This document shows, in pieces, positions 1 to 9,957 of a stretch of 59,938 nucleotides of DNA. This stretch comes from a virus, in the IMG/VR virus record IMGVR_UViG_3300044970_000300, positions 1-59,938 of that record. One strand, given 5' to 3'. A program made the translations under genes and the position numbers. The number at the start of each line of letters is the position of its first letter. Positions within the stretch are counted from its first letter, which is position 1. Under the pieces are notes generated by a model that worked only from the letters and a program-made list of their open reading frames with translations, had not been told where the DNA came from and did no database searches.

Positions 1-50
1 TGACGGCTGAGGAGACTGACCTTATGTCGCAAATTCTTGGCAATCAATAA
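1..50 (+). CDS. C-terminal end of a truncated upstream gene
   Basis: The frame starting at base 3 is open from the window edge and ends in TAA at 48-50, reading TAEETDLMSQILGNQ. It stops six bases before the TATATTTG promoter, which fits the end of a preceding plus-strand gene. Too little remains to name it. Confidence 0.45.
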   Translation, partial: TAEETDLMSQILGNQ

Positions 51-55
51 GTTGG

Positions 56-63
56 TATATTTG
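56..63 (+). promoter_or_regulatory. Bacteroidetes-type promoter, -7 box TATATTTG
   Basis: TATATTTG matches TAnnTTTG exactly and ends four bases before the ATG at 68. Transcription from it should start at or very near the start codon, giving a leaderless or nearly leaderless mRNA for the fibre operon. Confidence 0.75.
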
Positions 64-67
64 CATT

Positions 68-427
68 ATGGCAGCCCAGATTAACTTAGATACCGCACAG
101 AGAGTAGATATCACCTGTAGAAAGGGTGACTCATTCCGTCTTGAGCTCACGTTCAAGGACGACACTGGTGCCGTACTCAACCTCACTGGATACACCTGGA
201 AGCTCGACGTTAGGGAGACCGATACGTCATCATCGGCCATCATTGAGGACGACGCATTCACCTATAGCGGCACAGCACAGGGAATACTCACCATAACCGC
301 ATCTCCATCAACTATGGCAGCCGTAAGCGGAGGAATCTACGTGTATGACCTACAGAGCACTAACTCTGGAGCTGTGAAGACCTGGCTGTATGGAATCTTC
401 AAAGTAAACGAGGACGTTACGTTATGA
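68..427 (+). CDS. Small beta-sandwich virion protein, fibre/baseplate connector-like
   Basis: 119 residues, rich in Thr, Ser and beta-branched residues. The early stretch CRKGDSFRLELTF followed by a LNLTGYTWKLDVR segment resembles the N-terminal Ig-like domain of phage upper-baseplate (BppU-type) proteins, which attach receptor-binding proteins. It has its own promoter at 56, and its end overlaps the next start by four bases (ATGA), so the two genes are probably translationally coupled. The start is fixed by the promoter. The structural role is inferred from fold-like features and from the fibre genes that follow. Confidence 0.55.
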   Translation: MAAQINLDTAQRVDITCRKGDSFRLELTFKDDTGAVLNLTGYTWKLDVRETDTSSSAIIEDDAFTYSGTAQGILTITASPSTMAAVSGGIYVYDLQSTNSGAVKTWLYGIFKVNEDVTL

Positions 428-750
428 GTGATATAACCATCAACAGCGGCGAACAGATTAACGTAAGCGTACAGCAGCCGACCGTACAGACCACCATCGT
501 TGTCCCTAGACCTACCACGTCCCTGTCAATCAAGGGTGTCACGGGCGGTGGTGGTGACGCTCACTTCGTATATGAGCAGAATATGCCATCGGCAACCTGG
601 CAGGTCACGCATAACCTAGGCAAGAAACCATCGGTTGTTGTCGTTGACACCACAGAAAATACAGTCGTTGGAGATATCCAATATACATCCCTTAACACAC
701 TAACCATAACCTTTGTCGACTCTTTTAGCGGGAAGGCATACCTAAACTAA
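424..750 (+). CDS. Small fibre-associated protein sharing a C-terminal beta domain with the next gene
   Basis: 108 residues. The N-terminal half is a low-complexity beta stretch (MSDITINSGEQINVSV) and a glycine linker GVTGGGG. The C-terminal ~60 residues contain TWQVTHNLGKKPSVVVVD followed by alternating strands. The same pattern, YTVTHNLGTKAVMAEVI, closes the 385-residue protein encoded at 758-1915. A shared terminal domain suggests duplicated receptor-binding or trimerisation modules. It overlaps the previous gene by four bases. Confidence 0.55.
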   Translation: MSDITINSGEQINVSVQQPTVQTTIVVPRPTTSLSIKGVTGGGGDAHFVYEQNMPSATWQVTHNLGKKPSVVVVDTTENTVVGDIQYTSLNTLTITFVDSFSGKAYLN

Positions 751-757
751 GAATGAT

Positions 758-1915
758 ATGGCACTGAGTCATTTAGTTTCGCTTCAGCTCAACGGATATC
801 CCGTATTAGGTCTTCGTCCTGAGCACTTATCTACAGTTCAGATTACTGCGCTCAGCGGTGGTTCGCTGTACACTGGTAGAATCGTATACGACTCTACGGT
901 AAACAAAGTAAAATACTACGATGGTACCGCCTGGCACGATATCACTGGTGACATCCGCAGCGTAACCGCTGGCCTGGGTCTTACTGGCGGTGGAGACAAT
1001 GGCGAGATTACCATCAGCGTAGCTTCTAGTATCGCAGGTAACGGTTTGACTTGGGACGGCACAGGTACTGGCGTACTTAACGTCGGAACGAGTGACGGTC
1101 TTGAAATCACTGGCGATAACGTAAGATTCAAGAACGCACCTAGCCTGTCTGAGGGTAGACTCCTTTACTGGAATGACCTGAACACCCAGCTTGAGAACGC
1201 CAAGATTGTTCAGACTGCCGCCGTTACTCAGTCTGGCACTGTCTACACGATAACCATTGACGCTGAGGAGACGGTTGTGTCTGGTAACCTTACGGTTAAC
1301 GGACAGCTCACGTCTATCACTTCTAACGAGGTTAACATCGGTGACAGCATCATCCTGCTTAATTCTGACCTCGGCGCATCTACCGCTCCGACTCAGGACG
1401 GTGGTTTCTCTGTTAATCGTGGTAGCGCCGCTGACGTATCGTTCTTGTGGGACGAGACCAACGACCGCTTCACTACGGTTGACCAGCCACTGCACGTCGG
1501 TAGCCTGCCTACGCTGACTCCTTCGAATACCACGCAGGACCACTTCATTATGCAGAGCAACGCAGACGCTGGTGAGCTTCGTCTCGCTACGTTTACTTCC
1601 GTTGCTAACTACCTTGGACTGCCCATCTACTTCTCGTTGGATGCCGCACAGGGTAACGTAAGCAAGACTGGCAATGCCTACACGGTAACCCACAACCTGG
1701 GAACCAAGGCTGTTATGGCTGAGGTTATCAGCTACGCCACTCAGGAAACTGTGGTTGTTGATATCACAAGACCTACCGCCAACACGGTAGTAGTCACCTT
1801 CGGTGGTACCGTCACGGATAACGCATACTACGTCGTACTTTCAGGAACCAAGCGTACTGGTGATACCACCATTAGCCCAACCCCTGGTGATGCTCCTGAT
1901 ACGTCAAACGACTAA
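758..1915 (+). CDS. Tail fibre / receptor-binding protein
   Basis: 385 residues, rich in Gly, Thr, Asn and Val. The N-terminal part has strands ending in VYDSTVNKVKYYDGTAWHDI, a tryptophan-aromatic pattern common in phage fibre shafts. The middle is repetitive beta sequence (SGNLTVNGQLTSITSNEVNIGD). The C-terminal domain, residues about 290-370, repeats the VTHNLG domain of the preceding gene. The tail after it is Pro/Asp/Thr-rich. A terminator at 1943 follows. I infer a virion fibre role; the receptor cannot be read from sequence. Confidence 0.65.
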   Translation: MALSHLVSLQLNGYPVLGLRPEHLSTVQITALSGGSLYTGRIVYDSTVNKVKYYDGTAWHDITGDIRSVTAGLGLTGGGDNGEITISVASSIAGNGLTWDGTGTGVLNVGTSDGLEITGDNVRFKNAPSLSEGRLLYWNDLNTQLENAKIVQTAAVTQSGTVYTITIDAEETVVSGNLTVNGQLTSITSNEVNIGDSIILLNSDLGASTAPTQDGGFSVNRGSAADVSFLWDETNDRFTTVDQPLHVGSLPTLTPSNTTQDHFIMQSNADAGELRLATFTSVANYLGLPIYFSLDAAQGNVSKTGNAYTVTHNLGTKAVMAEVISYATQETVVVDITRPTANTVVVTFGGTVTDNAYYVVLSGTKRTGDTTISPTPGDAPDTSND

Positions 1916-1942
1916 TCATTGAGTACATTAGATGAAGAATAG

Positions 1943-1969
1943 GGAGGCAATAGCCTCCTTTTCTTTTTG
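1943..1969 (+). terminator. Intrinsic terminator
   Basis: GGAGGC pairs with GCCTCC around the loop AATA, followed by a T-rich tract (TTTTCTTTTT). It closes the 68-1915 operon and abuts the next promoter. Confidence 0.85.
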
Positions 1970-1977
1970 TACTTTTG
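1970..1977 (+). promoter_or_regulatory. Promoter, -7 box TACTTTTG
   Basis: TACTTTTG fits TAnnTTTG and follows the terminator directly. It leaves a leader of about 20-25 nt before the fibre gene at 2004. Confidence 0.65.
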
Positions 1978-2003
1978 CTTATACTATATTAGGCTGGTAA
2001 ACT

Positions 2004-5000
2004 ATGAAGTTTTTATCTCAGATTAACGTCAACACGGAATACACCCTGCCGTTCGTTGATGGCAACAATGGGCAAGTATTGACGACTGACGGCCAAGGTG
2101 CTGTCTATTGGGGTAATGTAAGCGCAGGTTCTACAAGTCTTGATGGGCTAACTGACGTTGAGATTACGTCACCGCAGGCTGGCCAGATACTTAACTATAG
2201 TGTGCCGTTGGGTGGCACCGTACCAGTGTGGAGGAACATTACGTCTCCGTACGCCACGATAGCCTCTCCCGCATTCACTGGGATTCCGACGGCCCCCACC
2301 GCACCGACTGGTACTGATAGTACGCAAATCGCAACTACTGCGTTCGTAAAGGCTCAGGGATACCTATCATCAGCCTCATCAATCAACGACCTTAGTGATG
2401 TAACTATTTCAACGGTCACCACTGGGCAGATTCTGCAATGGAGTGGGACTCAGTGGGTGAATGCCACGCTGTCTACCGTTGATTACGTGTCTAAGGTTCA
2501 GCACCTCGTTAAGTGTGGTGTTGCCGTAGCCAAGGGTCAGGCGGTCTATGTTACTAGCGCTGACGGCACGAATATGATTGTCGGCCTTGCGTCTAACGCT
2601 AGTGAGGCCACATCATCTAAGGTTATCGGATTGGCCGTATCTACGGGTGCTATCAACGACCAAATCTTCGTTGTTACCGAAGGTCTAATCGCTGGCCTGA
2701 ATACGTCTACGGCAACCGCTGGTGACCCAGTATGGCTCGGAACTGGAGGCAATCTAATCTTTGGACTGCTTAACAAGCCAGTAGCACCAGCCCACTTGGT
2801 TTACTTAGGTGTTGTAACTCGTGTTCAGCAGAACAACGGAGAAATCTTCGTCAACGTACAGAACGGATTTGAGCTCAACGAGCTTCACGATGTGCTCATC
2901 AACGGAGTATCTACGGGACAGCTTCTTCGTAGAGACTCAGACGGCCTGTGGAAGAACTGGAGTCCTAATTTCTTGACGAGCTACACGGAAACTGATACGC
3001 TACAGACCGTAACCACACGTGGTGCAACAACCAACCTAGCAATTAGCGCAAACGGGGTAACGTCTCCGAACCTTACGTCTACTGCGTTGATGATTATCAA
3101 TGCTGACAGTAGCGGTTCGTTGCAGCCAGACCAAGGAAGCCCAGCCAATAAGATTCTGTCTTTTAGATGGCAGGCTAACGAGTACGGATACATCGACACT
3201 GACGGAAAGGTAACGCTTAACGGATTCAAGACTCCGACTGGCACGTCATCGCAGTTCCTTAAGGCTAATGGAACCGTTGATTCAAACACTTACCTGACCA
3301 CTACGGCCGCCGCTGGAACGTACACTACGTACGATTATGTAGATGATGAGATTTCTTCGGTAAATACTTACGTGGCTAACAACTTCGTTCCGAAGACCCG
3401 CACGCTCACCATCAACGGAACGTCTTACGACCTAAGTGCTAATAGGTCGTGGACCATTACTACTACTGACTCAACTAAGGTATCTAAGGCTGGTGAGAGC
3501 CACGACACGGTAGAGCCAAACAATCTAGGGGCTGGGGATGGAGGATTCTATACAGTAAAGAACGGTTTTGGGCCGAGCGGTGGTAATGATGCTTTGATTC
3601 ATATCCCATACTCTAATAGTTTATGGGCGCACCAATTAGCATTTGATTGGGCCCTTGGCAACGACCAGGATATGTGGTTCCGCACAAAGAATAATGGAAC
3701 CTGGCAGGGATGGAGAAAGGTATGGCACGACGGTAACTTTACCGACAACAGCACGAACTGGAATACAGCCTATAACGATAGAATCACGGCTGCTGCTGTA
3801 TCAGGAACTGGCACTAAGACGCTTACGCTCACTCAGGGAGACGGTGGAACTGTTACTGCTACGTGGACCGATTACGATACGGATAACGACGCTCAGACGA
3901 TTTCATATAGTTCTGGCACTAATGAATTGTCTATATCAAACGGAAACAGCATCACGCTTGACGGACTGGCTACTGAGGATTACGTATTGAGTCAAGGGTT
4001 TACCACCTTCCAACCTTGGAACTCTGGAACTGGGAGTATCAATTACACCGCTGGAAACGTAGGTGTTGGAACCGCCCTTCCAACCAAAAAACTACACGTA
4101 GTATCTGGAGACAATGAGGGGATATTTATGCAGGGCTCTACTAATGGAGGGCATTGGTTTGACTTTAAGTCTGCGAATTCCAACCACTGGTCAATGGGAG
4201 CACAGCCAGGGCTTATGGGGTGGTACAACCGTACTGATTCAACCTATAAAGTGGTTATTTCAGATGGTGGAAATGTCGGCATTAACACAACGAATCCAGG
4301 GGCTAAACTTCACGTAGTAGGAAACACATATATTCAATCAGGTGTTTTATTTGTAGACACTATTGCTGGTTATGCTACAAACTTAGTTTCAATAGCTGCC
4401 AATACAAACTTTACGGTTCCTTCTGGAATAATCACCGTAGCTAAAGACCTTGGTACAAATGATTACGCCAATGTCGGTCAGCACAATATGCAACTCCGAA
4501 TCAGGAAGTCATCACTGGATGGCGGCTGCGCTCCACGCTCACTAGAACTCGGCGTTCTTGATAATGGAACTGGTATCATTCAGGCTAACCATTGTGGGAT
4601 AGGATACAACACGCTTTCACTAAACCCAGTTGCTGGTTCTGTCTTAATAAACGGACAAACAGCTTGGCACGCTGGCAATGATGGCGCTGGTTCTGGGCTT
4701 GATGCTGATTTGCTTGATGGACAACACGGTTCATATTATGCTTCCGCATCTTCATTAGGTAGCTATCTCCCGCTAAGTGGCGGAACAATGACTGGCGACT
4801 TGACGCTAAAGTATAGCACTGCGGATTCTAGCGACTATAATGGTTTAATGTTTGCGCCATATAGCGATGCTGCAGGATTAAACGATTATATCATTAAGGC
4901 TGCTTCAGATAGAGGTGTATTTGGTCGAAAGTCTTTCGGATGGCACGTTCATACGGAGTCAGCATTTGGAGTATACTCAAACGGTTGGGAGAAACTATTT

Positions 5001-5342
5001 GGAGTTGAGGGCGGAACAGGAAACACTCAGGTATTTGGAAGTCTCACCGTAAATGGTTCAATCACAGAAAGCTCTTCTATCCGATACAAGAAGGACATAG
5101 TAGACATTGAGCATTCATCATCAAAGATTGAATTACTTCGTCCAGTACGATACAAGAAGATGAAAGACGAGTCTGAGGAGATTGGTCTTATAGCTGAAGA
5201 TGTAGCGGAGCTGTTCCCAGAGGTTGTTAAGTACGACAATGAGGGCCGCCCTGATGGAGTCAATTACTCTCGCCTAAGCGTAATTTTGCTGAAGGCTGTG
5301 CAAGAGTTAACAGAACGAGTAAACAAGTTAGAAAACAAGTAA
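2004..5342 (+). CDS. Large tail fibre with C-terminal S74-type chaperone
   Basis: 1112 residues. The N-terminal ~450 residues are tail-fibre-like (repeated LSDVTISTVTTGQILQW and ITSPQAGQILNY segments, TTAFVKAQGYLSS). The middle has shaft motifs such as MWFRTKNNGTWQGWRKVWHDGN. The last ~90 residues begin near SSSIRYKKDIVDIE, contain EEIGLIAEDVAELFPEVV and end in a coiled coil (LKAVQELTERVNKLEN). That is the peptidase S74 intramolecular chaperone layout: it drives trimer folding and cuts itself off at the Ser of its first motif. From about 4.1 kb the DNA looks more AT-rich, suggesting a mosaic origin. The next fibre gene starts two bases downstream. Confidence 0.8.
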   Translation: MKFLSQINVNTEYTLPFVDGNNGQVLTTDGQGAVYWGNVSAGSTSLDGLTDVEITSPQAGQILNYSVPLGGTVPVWRNITSPYATIASPAFTGIPTAPTAPTGTDSTQIATTAFVKAQGYLSSASSINDLSDVTISTVTTGQILQWSGTQWVNATLSTVDYVSKVQHLVKCGVAVAKGQAVYVTSADGTNMIVGLASNASEATSSKVIGLAVSTGAINDQIFVVTEGLIAGLNTSTATAGDPVWLGTGGNLIFGLLNKPVAPAHLVYLGVVTRVQQNNGEIFVNVQNGFELNELHDVLINGVSTGQLLRRDSDGLWKNWSPNFLTSYTETDTLQTVTTRGATTNLAISANGVTSPNLTSTALMIINADSSGSLQPDQGSPANKILSFRWQANEYGYIDTDGKVTLNGFKTPTGTSSQFLKANGTVDSNTYLTTTAAAGTYTTYDYVDDEISSVNTYVANNFVPKTRTLTINGTSYDLSANRSWTITTTDSTKVSKAGESHDTVEPNNLGAGDGGFYTVKNGFGPSGGNDALIHIPYSNSLWAHQLAFDWALGNDQDMWFRTKNNGTWQGWRKVWHDGNFTDNSTNWNTAYNDRITAAAVSGTGTKTLTLTQGDGGTVTATWTDYDTDNDAQTISYSSGTNELSISNGNSITLDGLATEDYVLSQGFTTFQPWNSGTGSINYTAGNVGVGTALPTKKLHVVSGDNEGIFMQGSTNGGHWFDFKSANSNHWSMGAQPGLMGWYNRTDSTYKVVISDGGNVGINTTNPGAKLHVVGNTYIQSGVLFVDTIAGYATNLVSIAANTNFTVPSGIITVAKDLGTNDYANVGQHNMQLRIRKSSLDGGCAPRSLELGVLDNGTGIIQANHCGIGYNTLSLNPVAGSVLINGQTAWHAGNDGAGSGLDADLLDGQHGSYYASASSLGSYLPLSGGTMTGDLTLKYSTADSSDYNGLMFAPYSDAAGLNDYIIKAASDRGVFGRKSFGWHVHTESAFGVYSNGWEKLFGVEGGTGNTQVFGSLTVNGSITESSSIRYKKDIVDIEHSSSKIELLRPVRYKKMKDESEEIGLIAEDVAELFPEVVKYDNEGRPDGVNYSRLSVILLKAVQELTERVNKLENK

Positions 5343-5343
5343 T

Positions 5344-8300
5344 ATGGCAAATCTTTTAAGTACCACTGTAAATGGTCAGTTGAATACTGGAAACGTAATT
5401 GACCTTGGATATACGGTTAATGGTTCTATTGCAACCACCGCATTCCGTGGTATTAACTTTCATTCATTTGGCGACCTAAACTATTACATTGGTAAGCCAT
5501 CAGGAGCCTGGACTCAGCCATTGCATATCCACTTCTATACTGGCATTTGGATTCGTTCACATCATTCTTATGGTGGAACTAGATTTTACAACATTGCCAC
5601 TGGAAGTAATTTGATGTCTATTGGAGATGGTGCAGACAATATCAATGTTTATGCTAAGATAACTAGCAGTATTACTAGCGGAACTGTTTTATCTCACGGC
5701 TCAATGGATGATGCTATCGGGTGGAATAGCAGTTACGGTACTTACATTGGCTCTACGGTAGGAGGAACATCTTACTTGTACGCTAACGGAACACTTTATA
5801 CTGGCGGCGCCTACAGAACTCTTATCCACTCTGGTAACATCGGAAGTCAGTCTGTAAGTTACGCAACTACAGCTAACGTCGCTAATTTCTTCGGAGGATT
5901 TACAGCCTATGGCCTAGTAGAGGAAGCTCGTGGTGTTCACTCTGCGAGTGATTTTCCAAATGGAACTCTTGTTACCACAGACATTCAATCGAATGAGTGG
6001 GCTGGAGATTCATTTGTTATGGAGGTTTCAGGTAAGAGCTATGGTTCTGGAACTCCGTTCAAGCTTGCAATGGAGGGCTACTTATACGCTGATACGATAA
6101 TCAACGTATCTGCTATGTCATACGGTTCATACTTCCCTGCTCCAGTGAAAGTAATGAATCTCGATGGCACCCTTGCGTTCTGGTGGCCTCGTGGTTCGTA
6201 TTGGAACTCATTCCAAGTCCACGTTAGAGCCGCTGGTGGAGAATCTTGGAATCGTGTGACAGGCATAAGTGATTCCGTAGACCCACCATCAGCAACTAAA
6301 AAGATTTCTATTACTCCAGTACAAGTAATCCACACGAACAATATCGGCTCTCAGTCGGTAAGCTATGCAACGAGTGCTGGAGACGCTTCAACCCTTGGGG
6401 GTTTTGGTCGAGGAAATACAACTAACAAGGTTGCATACTTTGATGGCAGTAGAAACCTTTTTGTAAACAATCCAGAATCATACTCTGGTGAGGTTAGGCT
6501 TGGTGCGGCTTGGGGCCGTGGTGGTGTTTACGCATCTAGTACGTTGAGTCTGTCAACAAGCGGAACAGAAACTCATTTTGTATTTAACAATTCCGTTCCA
6601 ATCATTGCATACAGCAATGGACAAATAGACCTTGGTAGTTCAACCAACACTCCGATAAACATAACTGGAGGCGCTCACAAGTACATAACCATCAATCCTG
6701 GGAATGGATGGGAGGCTATGGTTCGTTATGTTGGCGGCTCTGGTTCTTCTTGGTACGTTGGAAAGAGAATGACATCTCAAGTTGTAGGAACTGAATCATT
6801 TCACTTCTATTCTGAAGCAGCTTCTCAGACAGTTGGCGGCATAGACACTAGTGGAAATATGATTGTCACTGGCTCAATGCGTGCTCCAATTTTTTACGAC
6901 TCTAATGATACTACATACTTCCTTGACCCAAATGGAAGTATATCTGGTATTTTCGCTGGAAGTGTAGGAATAAATAACACTTCACCCATTAACACTGCTT
7001 GGGGTAGTGCCTCCACAACAAAGCAATTGTCGATTGACGGAACTAACTATGCTGTAATAAACCTTTTAGGTGGCTCTAGAAGATTTTCTATGGGTGTTGG
7101 CGACGCACAGTTCTATATGTGTTATGACAACACGGCAGGCCGACACAACATTATTGTAAATAGTAGCGGTAGTGTTAGCATACCTGTTGATGTTAGGTCT
7201 CCAATCTTCTACGATTCTGCTGATACCAACTACTACGTAGACCCAAATAGCAACTCAAAACTTGTTAATCTCGGACTTGGTGGTGCGACTCCAGACCTTA
7301 GACTTAGCGTGTCTGGAGACATACATATGGATGGTTACATCTATCAAGGTGGTACTGCTGGTGTTGTAAATAGCTGGGGCTCTAGAACGCTTGTTAGTAG
7401 TGGCAACTATGTGTCAAACGCAAGGTCTTTTGCTTTCAACAATGTCGGTTATGGTTCGTCTTGGACGTTTGCTATTGCGTCCGATGGGGCAGTAACAACA
7501 AACAGACACATTGATGCAAACACCACTTGGACAAATAGTGCAACTACTCTCTTCCTTGGATGGTACGGTGGTAAGGTTGTAATTGGAAATAATAACAATG
7601 GCAATCACGATGCTGCGGCAGCACTTGGGGGTAATACTGTTATATCTACGAATCCACTGTATGCTCCAATTATTTACGACTTAAATGATACTGGATACTA
7701 CGGAAACTTTGCTGGTTTCTCTAGAATGTCAGAGGTTGGTACTACTAATCAATATGTATACAACTACGACAGTGTAGATTCTGGAAGAGCAGTTAACGAA
7801 TTTGGACACGTAGGAAAGTATGTTTCAACACAATCAGCATCTACGAACTACATCCCGTTCTCTTTTGAGAACAGATATGGAAACCACTCTTGGGGACACG
7901 TAGCACGTTTCCACATTAGCTCTGGAAGCGGAACTGACAGACCATCGATTCAGTTTTCTAGTGGATACAATAATACCAGATGGAGTGTTGGATACTGTAG
8001 TGGTACCGATGACAACTTTAGAATTACCCAAAATATGGGTATGCGACCAGATAACTCTGGAAACCACGATGAGTGGGGAACTGAGCGTTTTAGAATAAAT
8101 ACGGACGGTAGCATCTATATTTCTTCTTCTTTACAGGCGTATTCTTATCAGGGTCACTCTAACGTGGCTGGGACTGGTAATGCCTCATATCACCCATCTG
8201 GTATCTATTCAACTGGAACAAACTGGTTGTACGGAACTATGTATATGAATAACAATAGTATACGTGACGTACAAGAGATATACAATAATGGATGGTTTAG

Positions 8301-9534
8301 AACCGTTGGTCACCAAGGATTGTACAACCCAACAAATGATGCACACTTCTATCCAAACAACGCATCGTATGGTTCTTGGAGGATAGACGGAACAAGAAAC
8401 GGCTGGCACGGATTGCACTTTAATTCTGGCTCTACGTTAATGATGAACAGTGCGGAGACTGGAATTCACCGTGAGGGCTATGGCTGGCAGTTTAGATGGT
8501 ATAATGGTTCTATGTATGTTTCAAGAGGCACATATGGAGGCGGAACGGAGTATACAGTCATAGATAGTGGGACTATTGGTAGCCAATCGGTAAGTTATGC
8601 ATCATCCGCTGGCGGAGTGTCTTGGGGTAACGTAACAAGTAAACCATCAAGATGGCTAGGCGAAGCGAACCTAATCTATGATAACGCACCAGACACAGCG
8701 GTAGAAAGTGGATTTTGGCAGAGCTATTTGGGTTCTGGCAACCCAACTGGAACTTGGTTTAACTATATCAACGTAAGACACTCGAATACTGGAAACGTAC
8801 ACGGATACCAACTAGGTATGTCTTACTACGACAACAATCTATGGTTTAGAAGTTATCAGGGTAACGGAACATATCAGACTTGGTCTAGGGCACTAGGAAC
8901 AACCACTGACCCTTATCCATCTAATATGAATCAATACGTTCGTACTTCGGATGATGTAACATTTAATACTACAACTGCCCCAACAATCCTTGTAAACAAC
9001 CACTCAGATAACACGAAGGGTTACCGTATCCACAACACTAGCGGTTCTTCTGTTAGTGCGATGTTTACGAACTCATCCAATGCACTCGTTATTGCGGCAG
9101 GTGCATTTGACCAAATCAACCTCAACAAGAAGGTATACGTCAACGGAGTGGCGCTCGGTGTCAACGTAACGCCCTCATCAACCGCTGGACGTATTGACGC
9201 ATCCAACGACATCGTGGCCTACTCATCATCTGACGAGCGGTTGAAGCACAACATCACTCCGATTGAGAACGCCATCGATAAGGTGAAGTCTCTCACTGGT
9301 GTAGAGTTTGACTGGAAACCCGAGTACAAGCACGCACACGGATACGAAGGACACGACACTGGTATCATCGCACAGCAAGTACAAGAGGTTATCCCTAGCG
9401 CAGTAAGAACCAACGACACTGGATTCTTGGCTGTACGCTACGAGAAACTAATTGGTCTTCTGGTCGAAGGTATGAAGGAACAGCAGGCACAGATTGAAGA
9501 ACTCAAAGCGAAGCTAGATGGCCTTACAAAGTAG
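5344..9534 (+). CDS. Very large tail fibre with C-terminal S74-type chaperone
   Basis: 1396 residues. The shaft carries repeats: IGSQSVSYAT/S recurs three times (near residues 165, 338 and 1078), and an APIFYDSxDTxYYxDP unit recurs near residues 515, 620 and 775. The last ~105 residues are a clear S74 chaperone: SSSDERLKHNITPIENAIDKV, then DTGIIAQQVQEVIPSAV and a coiled coil ending the protein. The chaperone aids trimerisation and is released by autoproteolysis. The shaft is AT-rich, while the final ~420 bp (from about 9120) look GC-richer like the core genes, as expected if shafts are swapped onto a resident chaperone. The end overlaps the next gene by 17 bases. Confidence 0.85.
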   Translation: MANLLSTTVNGQLNTGNVIDLGYTVNGSIATTAFRGINFHSFGDLNYYIGKPSGAWTQPLHIHFYTGIWIRSHHSYGGTRFYNIATGSNLMSIGDGADNINVYAKITSSITSGTVLSHGSMDDAIGWNSSYGTYIGSTVGGTSYLYANGTLYTGGAYRTLIHSGNIGSQSVSYATTANVANFFGGFTAYGLVEEARGVHSASDFPNGTLVTTDIQSNEWAGDSFVMEVSGKSYGSGTPFKLAMEGYLYADTIINVSAMSYGSYFPAPVKVMNLDGTLAFWWPRGSYWNSFQVHVRAAGGESWNRVTGISDSVDPPSATKKISITPVQVIHTNNIGSQSVSYATSAGDASTLGGFGRGNTTNKVAYFDGSRNLFVNNPESYSGEVRLGAAWGRGGVYASSTLSLSTSGTETHFVFNNSVPIIAYSNGQIDLGSSTNTPINITGGAHKYITINPGNGWEAMVRYVGGSGSSWYVGKRMTSQVVGTESFHFYSEAASQTVGGIDTSGNMIVTGSMRAPIFYDSNDTTYFLDPNGSISGIFAGSVGINNTSPINTAWGSASTTKQLSIDGTNYAVINLLGGSRRFSMGVGDAQFYMCYDNTAGRHNIIVNSSGSVSIPVDVRSPIFYDSADTNYYVDPNSNSKLVNLGLGGATPDLRLSVSGDIHMDGYIYQGGTAGVVNSWGSRTLVSSGNYVSNARSFAFNNVGYGSSWTFAIASDGAVTTNRHIDANTTWTNSATTLFLGWYGGKVVIGNNNNGNHDAAAALGGNTVISTNPLYAPIIYDLNDTGYYGNFAGFSRMSEVGTTNQYVYNYDSVDSGRAVNEFGHVGKYVSTQSASTNYIPFSFENRYGNHSWGHVARFHISSGSGTDRPSIQFSSGYNNTRWSVGYCSGTDDNFRITQNMGMRPDNSGNHDEWGTERFRINTDGSIYISSSLQAYSYQGHSNVAGTGNASYHPSGIYSTGTNWLYGTMYMNNNSIRDVQEIYNNGWFRTVGHQGLYNPTNDAHFYPNNASYGSWRIDGTRNGWHGLHFNSGSTLMMNSAETGIHREGYGWQFRWYNGSMYVSRGTYGGGTEYTVIDSGTIGSQSVSYASSAGGVSWGNVTSKPSRWLGEANLIYDNAPDTAVESGFWQSYLGSGNPTGTWFNYINVRHSNTGNVHGYQLGMSYYDNNLWFRSYQGNGTYQTWSRALGTTTDPYPSNMNQYVRTSDDVTFNTTTAPTILVNNHSDNTKGYRIHNTSGSSVSAMFTNSSNALVIAAGAFDQINLNKKVYVNGVALGVNVTPSSTAGRIDASNDIVAYSSSDERLKHNITPIENAIDKVKSLTGVEFDWKPEYKHAHGYEGHDTGIIAQQVQEVIPSAVRTNDTGFLAVRYEKLIGLLVEGMKEQQAQIEELKAKLDGLTK

Positions 9535-9919
9535 CGGTCCGATAAGCATCAACGATATCAGAGTAGAGTTGGGCCAAGCGCAGGCGAATAGCTCCCTGCG
9601 TACCCTCTCCTCTCTGGCTGGTAAGTCTACTCCTGACGCTATCAGCGAGTTCTATGGATTCTCAGCCTCGACAGCCTTCTCATTCTTATCTGGAGATGGT
9701 GACCCAGGCGGTTACAGTGACTGGAGCGCAGCGTGTGCGGAGGCATATAACTCAATCACCTTGTACTCGTCTAGCACATCACTAGCGGTAAACGTAACGC
9801 TCTACACGGACAACACGCTGTCATCTGGGTTTGACGGGCAGGGCCTATGGTATAAGTCGGGTTCTTCAGTATACGAAATACAAAGCGACGGCAAGATATC
9901 TTCCGTTCGTGGATGTTAA
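9518..9919 (+). CDS. Small virion/tail-associated protein
   Basis: 133 residues starting MALQSSGPISINDIRVELG. A short N-terminal ISINDI-x-x-ELG motif followed by SLAGKS and ISEFYG is common in small phage structural proteins encoded beside fibres. The rest is a compact beta domain with two late features, GLWYKSGSSVYEIQSDGKI and a terminal Cys. The start overlaps the end of the S74 fibre, implying coupled translation. I infer a fibre-tip or tail-decoration role. Confidence 0.55.
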   Translation: MALQSSGPISINDIRVELGQAQANSSLRTLSSLAGKSTPDAISEFYGFSASTAFSFLSGDGDPGGYSDWSAACAEAYNSITLYSSSTSLAVNVTLYTDNTLSSGFDGQGLWYKSGSSVYEIQSDGKISSVRGC

Positions 9920-9927
9920 TGTTTTTG

Positions 9928-9935
9928 TATATTTG
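9928..9935 (+). promoter_or_regulatory. Promoter, -7 box TATATTTG
   Basis: Exact TAnnTTTG element preceded by a T-run, 22 bases before the ATG at 9958. Confidence 0.7.
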
Positions 9936-9957
9936 TAACCACTAATTAGTTATCACA

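Noticed and set aside
827-1693. 288-residue minus-strand ORF opposite the fibre gene
   Set aside because: It is a mirror of the biased codon use of the plus-strand fibre gene; its sequence is low in typical protein features and lies wholly inside a convincing gene.
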